Assembly: GCA_963824805.1 (NCBI GenBank)
Contig: CAWGQZ010000047.1
Coordinates: 8,492-72,491, forward strand
Direction of reading: 5' to 3'
From: DATBAT01 sp963824805
Lineage (GTDB): Bacteria; Acidobacteriota; Terriglobia; Terriglobales; Acidobacteriaceae
DNA: 64,000 bases
Under the pieces are notes generated by a model, which was not told the origin of the DNA, made no database searches, and saw only the letters and a list, made by a program, of their open reading frames with translations. Positions 9,730-18,323 of this stretch are shown here, in pieces (the first letter of the stretch is position 1; each line of letters begins with the position of its first letter). Made by a program: the position numbers and the translations under genes.

Positions 9730-10641
9730 ATGACAAAGCCGAGATTTGTCACTCTGATCACATCCGTCGCGCTGATCGTTGCGCCCGAAGCAAAGCCTCA
9801 GGAATCAATCCACTCGCCGTCGGCAGAACAAACCACCGGCATCAGGCGGATACGCGGCGAAGGCCTGAGGCAATTCCTCATTGCACTCTTGGCAGCGGCC
9901 CGCAATAACAACACTCGGCATGTCGCGGAACTGATAGAGAAAACCGCAATCCCTGTTACCAAGGATTGGCCCGCTGAAATCGACGGAGGGAATCAGTGGG
10001 AAGGTTCCGTTGTTGCCTACAGGGCAAATCTCAAACAAGAGGAAGAGGCGATGCAACGCAAGTTCGCGCAATTTGCAAAGCAAAGCGGGATATTTGTTGT
10101 TCAGAAGGTGGACAACAAGGTGGGACCAGAACAGCGGCTTGATTGGGAAATACTCAAGGTGATGCAACCGCACGGTGAAATTTTCTCGGCAGAATGGCGC
10201 CCTTCAGCTGCCGACAGTAAAAAAGGAGAAGCCACAAGTTACCTGTTGGGTTATTTTACTCGTTTGTGGGCGAAGGACACGTGGATGAACCTTGGTTTAC
10301 CAGTTCAGTCGAATCAGCAATTGCTTCATTCCTTGCCTATGAAGATTTGCCAGTCTGGGCCTTCGCCGGAGTGCGCGACCCAGCCCAGGAGTATTTATAC
10401 TCCTGATCCCGAATACACAGAATTGGCCAGGAGGAAGAAGATAGAGAGAACCGTTCGGCTCGAGGTTACCATTGGCGAGGACGGGCAAGTCCACGACATA
10501 ACGGTCGTTAAATTCTCCGGTTACGACCTGGACGAGCAATCCGTAAAAGCTGTGAATCAATGGAAATTCGAGCCAGCCGTGAATCGCGGACCGCCCGTTC
10601 CGGTCAGAACCAGAGTCGAAGTGGGTTTCCGGCTCTATTAG
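9730..10641 (+). CDS. Protein with C-terminal TonB domain
   Basis: The last 90 residues form a TonB C-terminal domain: YTPDPEYTELARRKKIERTVRLEV, IGEDGQVHDI and VNQWKFEPA. A secretion signal or anchor is suggested at residues 1-22 (FVTLITSVALIVAPEAKP). The central 180 residues are unfamiliar. Acidobacteriota carry many such stand-alone TonB-C proteins, some of which probably energise outer-membrane transporters. No ExbB/ExbD or receptor gene is adjacent, so the partner is unknown. The ribosome binding site is weak. Confidence 0.75.
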   Translation: MTKPRFVTLITSVALIVAPEAKPQESIHSPSAEQTTGIRRIRGEGLRQFLIALLAAARNNNTRHVAELIEKTAIPVTKDWPAEIDGGNQWEGSVVAYRANLKQEEEAMQRKFAQFAKQSGIFVVQKVDNKVGPEQRLDWEILKVMQPHGEIFSAEWRPSAADSKKGEATSYLLGYFTRLWAKDTWMNLGLPVQSNQQLLHSLPMKICQSGPSPECATQPRSIYTPDPEYTELARRKKIERTVRLEVTIGEDGQVHDITVVKFSGYDLDEQSVKAVNQWKFEPAVNRGPPVPVRTRVEVGFRLY

Positions 10642-10659
10642 CAAAGGCCCACAACAAAT

Positions 10660-11661
10660 CTAAATTTCACTCTTCGCGCTGCGTGTCATTAGCTCGCGAA
10701 TCGCGTCTCGCGGTGGCTTCCCTTCGTGCAGAATTGCGTGCATCTGCTGCGTGATTGGCATTTCGACCGAATTCGCCCTCGCCAACCCAACCGCAGCCGT
10801 AGTGGTGAAGACTCCCTCGGCAACTGCACCATGCATGCCTGCAATGATTTCCGGCAACTTCCTGCCACGCCCCAACTCCGCGCCTACGCTACGGTTTCGG
10901 GACAGTCCCCCTGTGCACGTCAGAACCAGATCGCCTAATCCGGCAAGCCCAGCTAGAGTTCGGGCTTCGCCACCACAGGCGACGGCTAGTCGCGTAATTT
11001 CCGCTAACCCACGGGTAATCAAGGCGGCGATCGAGTTGTGCCCTAACCCCAACCCGTCGCAGACACCGGCGGCAATGGCAATCACATTCTTCAGCGCACC
11101 ACCCAGTTCGACCCCAATTACATCGTCGTTGGTATAGAGCCGAAAGGTGGGATCACTGAATTCGCGCTGCACCGCCTCAGCGAGCCCGGCGTCAGTAGAA
11201 GCGATCGTGATCGCTGTCGGATCCCCGCGAGCTACCTCGCGTGCAAAGGTAGGGCCGCTCAGGGCGCCAACCCTGGCTCGAAAGTGCGACAATTCGGCAG
11301 AAATCACCTGCGTCATCCGCAACAGGCCATCCTCCTCCAGACCCTTGGTCGCGCTGACGAACAGCATTTTGTCACTCACATGCGGGCGCATCTGCTGAAA
11401 CAACTTACGGCAGTGCTGCGACGGCATTGCGCTGATGACGATCTCAGCGCCAGTCAGCGCCTCCTCCAAATCCCCCGTTACGGAGACTGTTTCCGGAATC
11501 TGGCAACCGGGTAGAAACTGCAGGTTTTCCCGAGCCTGGGCAATTGACTGGCGAACTTCAGGTTCCAACGCCCATAGTCGTACGGCATGCGATTTATTTC
11601 TTCCGAGAGCAATCGCGAGACCGGTGCCCCATGCTCCCGCTCCGATGACTGCAATTTTCAT
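10660..11661 (-). CDS. gpsA: NAD(P)-dependent glycerol-3-phosphate dehydrogenase
   Basis: Reduces dihydroxyacetone phosphate to sn-glycerol 3-phosphate, the backbone for phospholipid synthesis. The Rossmann motif GAGAWGTGLA lies at the very N-terminus, and the catalytic and substrate region GALKNVIAIAAG and the NGGRSV-like block LSRNRSVG are present. I chose the ATG at 11661: GGGGGAG lies just upstream, and this start overlaps the plsY stop as ATGA. An in-frame ATG 12 bases further upstream lacks a site. The coupling to plsY, the next enzyme in the pathway, supports an operon. Confidence 0.95.
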   Translation of the reverse strand: MKIAVIGAGAWGTGLAIALGRNKSHAVRLWALEPEVRQSIAQARENLQFLPGCQIPETVSVTGDLEEALTGAEIVISAMPSQHCRKLFQQMRPHVSDKMLFVSATKGLEEDGLLRMTQVISAELSHFRARVGALSGPTFAREVARGDPTAITIASTDAGLAEAVQREFSDPTFRLYTNDDVIGVELGGALKNVIAIAAGVCDGLGLGHNSIAALITRGLAEITRLAVACGGEARTLAGLAGLGDLVLTCTGGLSRNRSVGAELGRGRKLPEIIAGMHGAVAEGVFTTTAAVGLARANSVEMPITQQMHAILHEGKPPRDAIRELMTRSAKSEI

Positions 11662-12245
11662 CGGCTCCCCCATCGACTTTCGCAGCCATTGAGCAGCCGC
11701 TGGATGTTTTCATGATGCTTCGCAACAACGAGCGCAGAGGCCACCACTACGAAAATCAGAACCGAGGGGACAAGGCCGAAGAACCATGCGGCCAGCGGTA
11801 AAGCCACAAACATTGCCATCGATGCTAATGAAACATAGCGGAAGAGCAGGAAAATCGCGGCAAATACAGCCATGGCCACCAGCGCGGCTTTGGGTACGAG
11901 CACGAGAAAAGCGCCGGTCCCGGTGGCAACCCCTTTGCCACCGCGAAATTTCAGCCACAAGGGAAATACGTGACCCAGGATGGCGAACAGGGCAGCGACT
12001 GCCTCCAACTTTGTGTTGCCGGAGAACAGGTGTGCCGCCAGCAAGACTGCCCCAGCACCCTTCAGTCCGTCCAACAACAATGTGACAAAGCCCAGGGTTG
12101 GCGACGTCCGCGAAACGTTGGTAGCGCCTATATTGCCGCTACCGGTCTGGCGCACATCTTTACCGCGCAAGCCGCGTACCAGCAAATAACCAAAAGGAAT
12201 CGAGCCTAGCAAGTAGCTTAGCGCGGCAATCAGAGTGAGCGGCAT
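11658..12245 (-). CDS. plsY: Acyl-phosphate:glycerol-3-phosphate acyltransferase PlsY
   Basis: Integral membrane enzyme that transfers an acyl group from acyl-phosphate to glycerol 3-phosphate. The N-terminus has the family signature YLLGSIPFGYLL, then GSGNIGATNVSR and the LKFRGGKGVATG motif. About five hydrophobic segments are present and the 195-residue length is typical. Its stop overlaps the gpsA start by four bases, so the two consecutive enzymes are translationally coupled. It follows thpR with a 1-base gap. Confidence 0.95.
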   Translation of the reverse strand: MPLTLIAALSYLLGSIPFGYLLVRGLRGKDVRQTGSGNIGATNVSRTSPTLGFVTLLLDGLKGAGAVLLAAHLFSGNTKLEAVAALFAILGHVFPLWLKFRGGKGVATGTGAFLVLVPKAALVAMAVFAAIFLLFRYVSLASMAMFVALPLAAWFFGLVPSVLIFVVVASALVVAKHHENIQRLLNGCESRWGSR

Positions 12246-12246
12246 T

Positions 12247-12831
12247 TCAGGAGTTCAACGGGTAGCACGCGATTTTTGTGTAGCGCGCACCCTCTCGCAA
12301 GGTCCGGCTCTCATACAAAAAGAACTCGCGGGCGCTCATCGTACCAAAGTCAGGAGAGGAAAGATTCCCAAGCTTCTCTTGCAGTTTGGCGAACCGCCGG
12401 TTAACCCGGTCGCCCTTTTGCCTGCCGGGAGCCGCGGAGCCGATACGCGCTAAAGTGAGGTGCGGGCTGAAGGCATGACTTTCTTTCGCAATGCCTAGAG
12501 ATGCCGTGGCGGCGTCGATGCTGGCAGCAACCCTTTGAAGCTCGGGATCCGTTTCGATTCCGATCCAGAACACTCGTGGAGATTTTGCAGTGGGGAAAAA
12601 ACCGAAACCGCGAAAACTGATATAGAAGGTTTTAGACGCGACCTGGGATAGCACCCGCTTCACTTGCTCGACCGATTCTTCGGGCTGTTCCCCGATAAAC
12701 TTGAGAGTCACATGCAGCGACTCCGGCCGAACCCATCGCACGTCGGGAGCGAATTCCTGAACTCCTTCCATGAACCGCTGAATGCGGCTGCGGATCGCAT
12801 CATCAATGTCCAAAGCAACAAAGATCCGCAT
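12247..12831 (-). CDS. thpR: RNA 2',3'-cyclic phosphodiesterase (2H family)
   Basis: The 194-residue protein has both catalytic HxTx motifs of the 2H superfamily, HVTLKFIGE and HLTLARIG, spaced as in the LigT/ThpR family. Members open 2',3'-cyclic phosphate ends on RNA. It starts MRIFVALDIDD, typical of the family. It lies between cinA and plsY, with 9 and 1 bases between genes, in a tight reverse-strand run. The physiological role in bacteria is poorly defined. Confidence 0.9.
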   Translation of the reverse strand: MRIFVALDIDDAIRSRIQRFMEGVQEFAPDVRWVRPESLHVTLKFIGEQPEESVEQVKRVLSQVASKTFYISFRGFGFFPTAKSPRVFWIGIETDPELQRVAASIDAATASLGIAKESHAFSPHLTLARIGSAAPGRQKGDRVNRRFAKLQEKLGNLSSPDFGTMSAREFFLYESRTLREGARYTKIACYPLNS

Positions 12832-12840
12832 CGCTCTACC

Positions 12841-14088
12841 CTACCCCACCAATTTCTTTCTCACCATATCCAAGGCCACCTGCGACGCAAACCATCGGAT
12901 TCTCTGCCGGTCTCCAGGGAATCGCCTTTCTATCACTTCAGTTCCCTGTTCGCTCGCTACAGCATGAAATACCAATCCCACCGGTTTCTCTTCAGTACCG
13001 CCCGCCGGGCCCGCCACACCAGTGATACCAACTCCAATGGTTGCGGCGCAGCGTTTGCGGATTCCCTCTGCCAGCGCGATCGCCACTTCTGAACTCACTG
13101 CCCCATGCTTCTCAATCAATTTAGTCGGCACATCCGCAAACTTCGTCTTCAATTCATTGGAATACACCACCGCTCCGCCCAGAAAATATCGAGAGCTTCC
13201 CGCAACCGAAGTAATCCGTTCCGCGAGTAGGCCGCCGGTGCAACTCTCCGCCGCGGCGAGGGTCGCATGCCGCATCTGAAGGTAGTACCCCACAATCTGT
13301 TCCAGCGAATCCCCATTGTCAGAAAAAACCAAGTTGCCTAGTTCGATTTCAATCTTCTCCGCCAGCGTATCCACTCGCTCCTGCGCGGCTTCGATCGATG
13401 TCCCACTGGTACGCAGGTGTAACTGAATTTCCCCAGCTCCAGCCAGAATTGTGGTTTGAACGTCCGGGAAGGTCGTATAGATCGGCGCCACCCGAGCATC
13501 ACAATTCGACTCACCAATTCCCGCAATTTTCAGCAGCCGGGTAGCAATGAATACTTGTGGAAGCTTCGCCCGAAGCCGTGCCACCACCTGTGCCTCAACC
13601 AATGCCTTCAGTTCATGCGGAGGTCCCGGAAGCAGGATGATGATGCGCTCGCGGCCCTCAAACTTGCCGGTGATCCACTGGCCGGGAGCGGTGCCGTTTG
13701 GATTAGGTAGAACGGTAGCTCCAGTAATGACATCGGCTTGCTTAAAATTGTTGGACGACATCTTGAACTTATATGAGGCGAATCTTTCCTCAATCCACGC
13801 AAGAATCTTGGGATCCCGCCGAAGCGGAAGTCCCAATGCATCCGCCACTGCCTCGCGAGTGAGGTCATCTTCGGTCGGACCCAGTCCTCCTATAAAAATG
13901 ATTACATCTGACCGGCTGAGCGCGAGCAGAGCGGTCGAAGTGAGGTGTTCGCGACTGTCCCCGACAATAGTTTTGAAAGCAACTTCAACACCAAGGTCGT
14001 TAAGCTTTTCGGTGAGATGGAGAGAATTAGTGTCCTGCCGGAACGGAGTGAGCATCTCCGATCCGATAGCAATGATTTCCGCGTTCAC
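12841..14088 (-). CDS. cinA: CinA family protein (nicotinamide-nucleotide amidohydrolase / competence-damage)
   Basis: Two domains: an N-terminal MoCo-binding-like domain (EIIAIGSEML, FIGGLGPTEDDLTREA) and a C-terminal CinA amidohydrolase domain (AAESCTGGLLAERIT, GITGVAGPAGG). The family recycles NMN and cleans up damaged pyridine nucleotides. A longer frame extends to 14223, but the added residues are not family-like. A GTG at 14088 gives VNAEIIAIGSEML and 415 residues, the usual length. No clear ribosome binding site precedes it. Confidence 0.92.
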   Translation of the reverse strand: MNAEIIAIGSEMLTPFRQDTNSLHLTEKLNDLGVEVAFKTIVGDSREHLTSTALLALSRSDVIIFIGGLGPTEDDLTREAVADALGLPLRRDPKILAWIEERFASYKFKMSSNNFKQADVITGATVLPNPNGTAPGQWITGKFEGRERIIILLPGPPHELKALVEAQVVARLRAKLPQVFIATRLLKIAGIGESNCDARVAPIYTTFPDVQTTILAGAGEIQLHLRTSGTSIEAAQERVDTLAEKIEIELGNLVFSDNGDSLEQIVGYYLQMRHATLAAAESCTGGLLAERITSVAGSSRYFLGGAVVYSNELKTKFADVPTKLIEKHGAVSSEVAIALAEGIRKRCAATIGVGITGVAGPAGGTEEKPVGLVFHAVASEQGTEVIERRFPGDRQRIRWFASQVALDMVRKKLVG

Positions 14089-14122
14089 GCTTAGAGTGTA
14101 AATGAATACGCAGAAGGGACGA

Positions 14123-15190
14123 TCACGACACGAGATCCGGGATGAGCGGCAGTCCTTGAATGTCCCACGATAAATGATGCACTTCTCCGGTCGTCGCCAA
14201 CACCACTGATCGCCCCGGAGCAAATGCCAGCCCGACTAGGTTCGAACCGGCTACCTGCAGCGCTGCTTTTCTGTCTGGGGCGATCTTCACGATGCCGCGT
14301 TTCCCGGCCAGGGACGCCGCTACGTACAAGTTGCTGTCTTTATCGAACGCTAAACCCTGAGGACGCCCCAACCCGCGGAAGAAGGTTGACACCGCACCGT
14401 GCCGGTCGATCTTGTAGACGGTGTCAAAACTTGACGTGGTGGGACCGGTCACAAACAAATTACCCAGCGGATCAAAGGCCAAGTGGTAAGCCGAGACACT
14501 CGGTTCAAGCGTCGCGAATACGAATATCTGACGATCGCGACCGATCTTGAAGATAGTTCCACTGCGATCACCAACATAGAGATTCTCTTCGCGGTCAAAG
14601 GCCATGCCGGTAGCAATGCCCATGCCTTCCGCATACGATGTCATGGTTCCATTCGACGCCACCCGATACACCGTTCCATCGAAGCGCGACGACACGTACA
14701 TCTGTCCGGCACGGTCGAAAGCAATTGCGGTGGGGTTCATCATGTCACCCACGAAGGGCTTCAATTCGTAGTTGGTGTCGATGCGGAAGATCGCTACTGG
14801 AACTTTTTGTCCGCGCGATCCCGAGAACGTCACATAAATGTTGCCCTCGGCATCCAGCGCAGGGTTGGTTACGGGATGCAAGTTCTCGGCAATGGTGACG
14901 GCTACCTTCAATTGATGCGGATTGCTGGAGTGGCCATTGGTCGAAATCACAATGGGCCCGGATGACGCCCCTGGCGGGACCCTCGCCACCATGAACTCAT
15001 CAGAGCTGATTACAACCGCTCCGTCGAGCTTTCCAAATTGCACTCGCGGACGGCGAAGCTCCGCGGGGCGCAGGGCTTTGCCATGAATGCGCACTTCGCC
15101 GCCCGGCAGGGCCGCAGGCGGCGAAACTGCCTCAATCTGAGGGCTTCCATTGGCGGGTTTCTTGCCGAGCAGACGATCTGAAATTCCCAT
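14123..15190 (-). CDS. IPT/TIG plus NHL-repeat beta-propeller protein
   Basis: After a short charged N-terminus, residues about 18-95 resemble an IPT/TIG Ig-like fold (PQIEAVSPPAALPGGEVRIHG). The rest is a six-bladed NHL/gluconolactonase-like propeller with repeated blades of the type GNIYVTFSG, GQMYVSSRFDGTVYR, ENLYVGDRSGTIFK and SNLYVAAS. There is no signal peptide or membrane segment, so it seems cytosolic. It lies between cinA and pgpA on one strand; the neighbours give no functional hint. A scaffold or a lactonase are both possible. Confidence 0.75.
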   Translation of the reverse strand: MGISDRLLGKKPANGSPQIEAVSPPAALPGGEVRIHGKALRPAELRRPRVQFGKLDGAVVISSDEFMVARVPPGASSGPIVISTNGHSSNPHQLKVAVTIAENLHPVTNPALDAEGNIYVTFSGSRGQKVPVAIFRIDTNYELKPFVGDMMNPTAIAFDRAGQMYVSSRFDGTVYRVASNGTMTSYAEGMGIATGMAFDREENLYVGDRSGTIFKIGRDRQIFVFATLEPSVSAYHLAFDPLGNLFVTGPTTSSFDTVYKIDRHGAVSTFFRGLGRPQGLAFDKDSNLYVAASLAGKRGIVKIAPDRKAALQVAGSNLVGLAFAPGRSVVLATTGEVHHLSWDIQGLPLIPDLVS

Positions 15191-15220
15191 GGACGTATTT
15201 CCTGATAGACGCGCCGGGGA

Positions 15221-15724
15221 CTAACGGGACAGCAAGCCGAAATGCAAAACCACCTGCATCACAGCCAGCGCATAAAGGCCGGCTCCTACATCATCGAGCA
15301 CTATGCCTGTGCCTTGCGGAAGGCGTTCCAACTGCCGAACCGGTGGGGGCTTCAAGATATCGTACCCACGAAAAAGTATAAATCCCAGCAGCAGGGATTT
15401 CCATGTTAGCGGGACTGCAATTACAGCAATCAGCTGCCCGGCCACTTCATCGATCACCACAAACTGGGGATCTTTCTTACCATAAGCCACTGCGACTCGA
15501 GTTGCAGCCGGAATGCCGATCCCAATCGCCAACAGTGCAAGTAGGATCGCAGCGACGGGTTGGAAGTGAGGCTCAATAAAACGGCTCACCCCCCACCACA
15601 GAAGCACTGCCCCCAGCGAGCCCCAGGTACCGGGCCCCGGCTTGAGCCAACCAATGCCGAAGAAAGTAGCTACGAGACGAGCCCAAAGTGGCGCCACTCC
15701 GTCATTCCGCAGAACCTGATTCAT
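15221..15724 (-). CDS. pgpA: Phosphatidylglycerophosphatase A
   Basis: Removes the phosphate from phosphatidylglycerophosphate to give phosphatidylglycerol, at the inner membrane. The 167-residue protein has the N-terminal block ATFFGIGWLKPGPGTWGS and the acidic motifs FVIDEVAGQ and VLDDVGAG that characterise PgpA. Hydrophobic segments lie between them. It sits in the same reverse-strand run as plsY and gpsA, which gives the locus a phospholipid theme. Confidence 0.93.
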   Translation of the reverse strand: MNQVLRNDGVAPLWARLVATFFGIGWLKPGPGTWGSLGAVLLWWGVSRFIEPHFQPVAAILLALLAIGIGIPAATRVAVAYGKKDPQFVVIDEVAGQLIAVIAVPLTWKSLLLGFILFRGYDILKPPPVRQLERLPQGTGIVLDDVGAGLYALAVMQVVLHFGLLSR

Positions 15725-15766
15725 GATAGCCCTGCAGTTCCACCGGCTGGGGTGCGCGCCCGCGCC

Positions 15767-15973
15767 TCAGTGAATGCTTTCCGGTTCGTCTTCTTTCCGG
15801 ACCTCGTCCTCAACTTCCGATCCTGGGGAAGCGATCCTGTAGGCGCCGCTGGCCCATTTCCCGAGGTCGATAAGCCGGCACCGGTCGCTGCAAAAAGGAA
15901 ACTCCGGGGCTTTCGCCTGGACGGTTTTCTTGCAGATCGGACACTTCAGCTTTAGTGCGCGTTTACCTGCCAT
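15767..15973 (-). CDS. yacG: YacG-like zinc-binding protein (DNA gyrase inhibitor family)
   Basis: A 68-residue protein with four zinc-ligand cysteines: CPICKK and FCSDRCRLIDLGKWASGAY, the last block being nearly invariant in YacG. E. coli YacG binds GyrB and inhibits gyrase; in other phyla the role is inferred. The C-terminus is acidic. It lies 6 bases downstream of rimO and 42 bases upstream of pgpA, so it is probably co-transcribed with both. Confidence 0.9.
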   Translation of the reverse strand: MAGKRALKLKCPICKKTVQAKAPEFPFCSDRCRLIDLGKWASGAYRIASPGSEVEDEVRKEDEPESIH

Positions 15974-15979
15974 GGTTTC

Positions 15980-17470
15980 CTACACTATCTTGGCCACCAG
16001 ATCGTAATCGTGCGATTCTGTAATTTGGCAACGATAGAACTGGCCGAAGGCCGGCGTCACATCTTCCCGCACATCGTTCACGAATACTTTTCCGTCGATT
16101 TCCGGCGCATGCATCACGGTGCGTCCTTCCAGTAGTAAATCGCTTTCCTCGGAGATACCTTCCAGCAGGAGATCGAATTCCTTGCCAATGAGAAATCGTT
16201 TCCGCCGCTTGCTGATACCGCGCTGGATCTGCATCAAGTGCTTCCGGCGGCGTTCAATTTCGCGGCCCGGAACCTTGTTATGCTGAGAGTACGCGGCTGC
16301 GCCTTCCTGGTCGGAGTAGCTGAACGCTCCCGCCCAATCAAACCGAGCCTCTTTTACGAACTGGCAGAGTTCTTCAAACTCCTGCTCGGTCTCTCCCGGA
16401 AAACCTACGATGAAAGACGTCCGCAGGGTAACTTCCGGTATCGTCTGCCGCATCCTTTCGATTGATTTCATGAATAGATCAGAGCCGCCGCCACGCTTCA
16501 TGCGTTTCAAGACCGATGGCGACGCATGTTGCAGCGGAACGTCGATATAGGAACAAATCTTTTCATGGACCGCGATCGTGTCCAGCAACTTGCCGGTAAT
16601 CTTATTGGGATAGGCGTATAAGAACCGTACCCAGCGCAGATCGTCGATTGCCGCTAGTTTTTCCAGCAGCAACGCAAGCCCGTCTTTCAGACCGAAATCT
16701 TCCCCGTAGCAGGTCGTGTCCTGGCCAATCAGCGTTATTTCCCGGACGCCAGATCGCGCCAGTCGCTCGGCCTCAGCCACGACAGATTCAAAACGCCGCG
16801 AACGGAATTTTCCGCGCAATTGCGGAATAATGCAGAAACCGCAAGGATGGTCGCAGCCCTCGGCAATCTTGATATAGGCAGTATGTCCGGGAGTGGCAAG
16901 CACGCGTGGAGTGGTCTCGTCGTAAAGGTAGTTGGGAAGATCAGCGATCGCGCCGTCCCAGCTCTCGCGCGAAAATCTACCCTGCGATTCCCTAAGATTG
17001 CCCTCCGCCCGGCCTTGCAGGATGGTGAAAGGTGAAGTCGGCTCTGATGGAGAGGCAATCCCGGCCGCGGCAATAATTTTGTCCAGCTCACCGGTACCGA
17101 CTATCGCATCGATTTCCGGAATGTTCTTGCGAATTTCATCGCGGTAGCGTTCCACCAGGCATCCTGCGACCACCACTCTGCTGGCACGTCCCTTGGTCTT
17201 ATGCCGCACCATCTCCAGGATGGTGTCGACCGACTCCTTCTGCGCGCTTGCTATAAAGGAGCAGGTATTGACCACAATCACGTCTGCATCCGAAGAATTG
17301 GGAGTAAGTTCGGCCCCTGCCTGCTCAAGCATGCCCATCATCACTTCGCTGTCCACCAGGTTTTTGGGACAGCCCAAACTCACAAAGCCCACTTTCACAG
17401 GCTTCGCGGCAGAAGAATCGTTCTCGGCGACGACAGATTCCAGTAGTTCGGTGGAAGGAGATAAGGGCAT
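15980..17470 (-). CDS. rimO: Ribosomal protein uS12 methylthiotransferase RimO
   Basis: Radical SAM enzyme that methylthiolates the conserved aspartate of ribosomal protein uS12. The N-terminal UPF0004 domain holds its three cluster cysteines in SLGCPKNLVDSE, VNTCSF and VAGCLVERY. The radical SAM motif is AEGCDHPCGFCIIPQLRGK (CxxxCxxC), and a TRAM domain ends the protein. At 496 residues it is longer than the E. coli enzyme. The excess is an N-terminal tail and an insertion just before the radical SAM domain (LRESQGRFSRESWDG region). Confidence 0.95.
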   Translation of the reverse strand: MPLSPSTELLESVVAENDSSAAKPVKVGFVSLGCPKNLVDSEVMMGMLEQAGAELTPNSSDADVIVVNTCSFIASAQKESVDTILEMVRHKTKGRASRVVVAGCLVERYRDEIRKNIPEIDAIVGTGELDKIIAAAGIASPSEPTSPFTILQGRAEGNLRESQGRFSRESWDGAIADLPNYLYDETTPRVLATPGHTAYIKIAEGCDHPCGFCIIPQLRGKFRSRRFESVVAEAERLARSGVREITLIGQDTTCYGEDFGLKDGLALLLEKLAAIDDLRWVRFLYAYPNKITGKLLDTIAVHEKICSYIDVPLQHASPSVLKRMKRGGGSDLFMKSIERMRQTIPEVTLRTSFIVGFPGETEQEFEELCQFVKEARFDWAGAFSYSDQEGAAAYSQHNKVPGREIERRRKHLMQIQRGISKRRKRFLIGKEFDLLLEGISEESDLLLEGRTVMHAPEIDGKVFVNDVREDVTPAFGQFYRCQITESHDYDLVAKIV

Positions 17471-17620
17471 GCGTGGTTACTATCTTACCATCGCTTCAGG
17501 AACGGACTTTCGCGGCTGCGGGGGATGCCATGGTCATCAAAACAGGCATCTTGAAGGGATGCAAACATTTGCAACCGTGCTACTCTAGGAAAACAAAATC
17601 GGGCGATTGCAGGAGGAAAG

Positions 17621-18235
17621 ATGGTCCGCAACACATTGCTTACGATGTGCGCAGTGTTTCTGATCGCCGCCGGTCTGTCTGCGCAGGTGAATGACGTTTC
17701 AGCCGGTTTAGGCCGCACCTTTATCAGCGATCAAGGTGTGCAAGGTACCATTCTAAGCGACAGCAATATTCATTTTGGTGATGGGTTCAGCTATTCGCTA
17801 AGCTACGGACGGCGATTGCTGGATGCAGGTTTCGCTTCACTAAGCGTTGAAATTCCGTTTGTTCACGACCCTACCATTGATTTGAATTTCGGCGCCAATA
17901 TCGTACCCAAGAGTTACAGCGCCATCTTTCTTACACCGGCAATTCGAATCAATGCCTTTCCGCATTCCGCGGTTTCTCCATGGATCAGCGGCGGTGGGGG
18001 ATTCGGTCACTTTAGCCCTAGTTCCACCCTCGTGGCTGGCGGGGCCAGTAGTGCGAAGAGCACCACCAAGGGAGCCATCGAGCTAGGAGTCGGCCTTGAT
18101 ATCTCCCTGATTGGCAACCTGAAGCTGCGTGGCGAACTGCGTGACTTCTACACCGGTGAGCCAGATTTCAACATCAAGCCCCAGGGCTACATGCACAACT
18201 ACTTTGCTGGTGCTGGGCTGGTCTTGAGTTTCTAG
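17621..18235 (+). CDS. Predicted outer-membrane beta-barrel protein
   Basis: AGGAGGAAAG precedes the ATG. The 204-residue product has a clear signal peptide (LLTMCAVFLIAAGLSAQ) and then alternating polar and hydrophobic strands. It ends with YFAGAGLVLSF, a C-terminal aromatic residue typical of barrels inserted by the Bam complex. No enzymatic motif is visible and I do not recognise a specific family. It stands alone between rimO, with which it is divergent, and tgpA. Confidence 0.7.
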   Translation: MVRNTLLTMCAVFLIAAGLSAQVNDVSAGLGRTFISDQGVQGTILSDSNIHFGDGFSYSLSYGRRLLDAGFASLSVEIPFVHDPTIDLNFGANIVPKSYSAIFLTPAIRINAFPHSAVSPWISGGGGFGHFSPSSTLVAGGASSAKSTTKGAIELGVGLDISLIGNLKLRGELRDFYTGEPDFNIKPQGYMHNYFAGAGLVLSF

Positions 18236-18323
18236 ACAGAATCCCAGTTGAGATAGCTCATCTAGGTCTCTGTCAACTGCCCGGGGGCATGACTGGCCCT
18301 GGCCGCATAACGCCTGCAGAAAA

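Noticed and set aside
14089..14223. Longer N-terminus for CinA
   Set aside because: The extra 45 residues are not family-like and would overlap the NHL gene; the GTG at 14088 gives the standard length.
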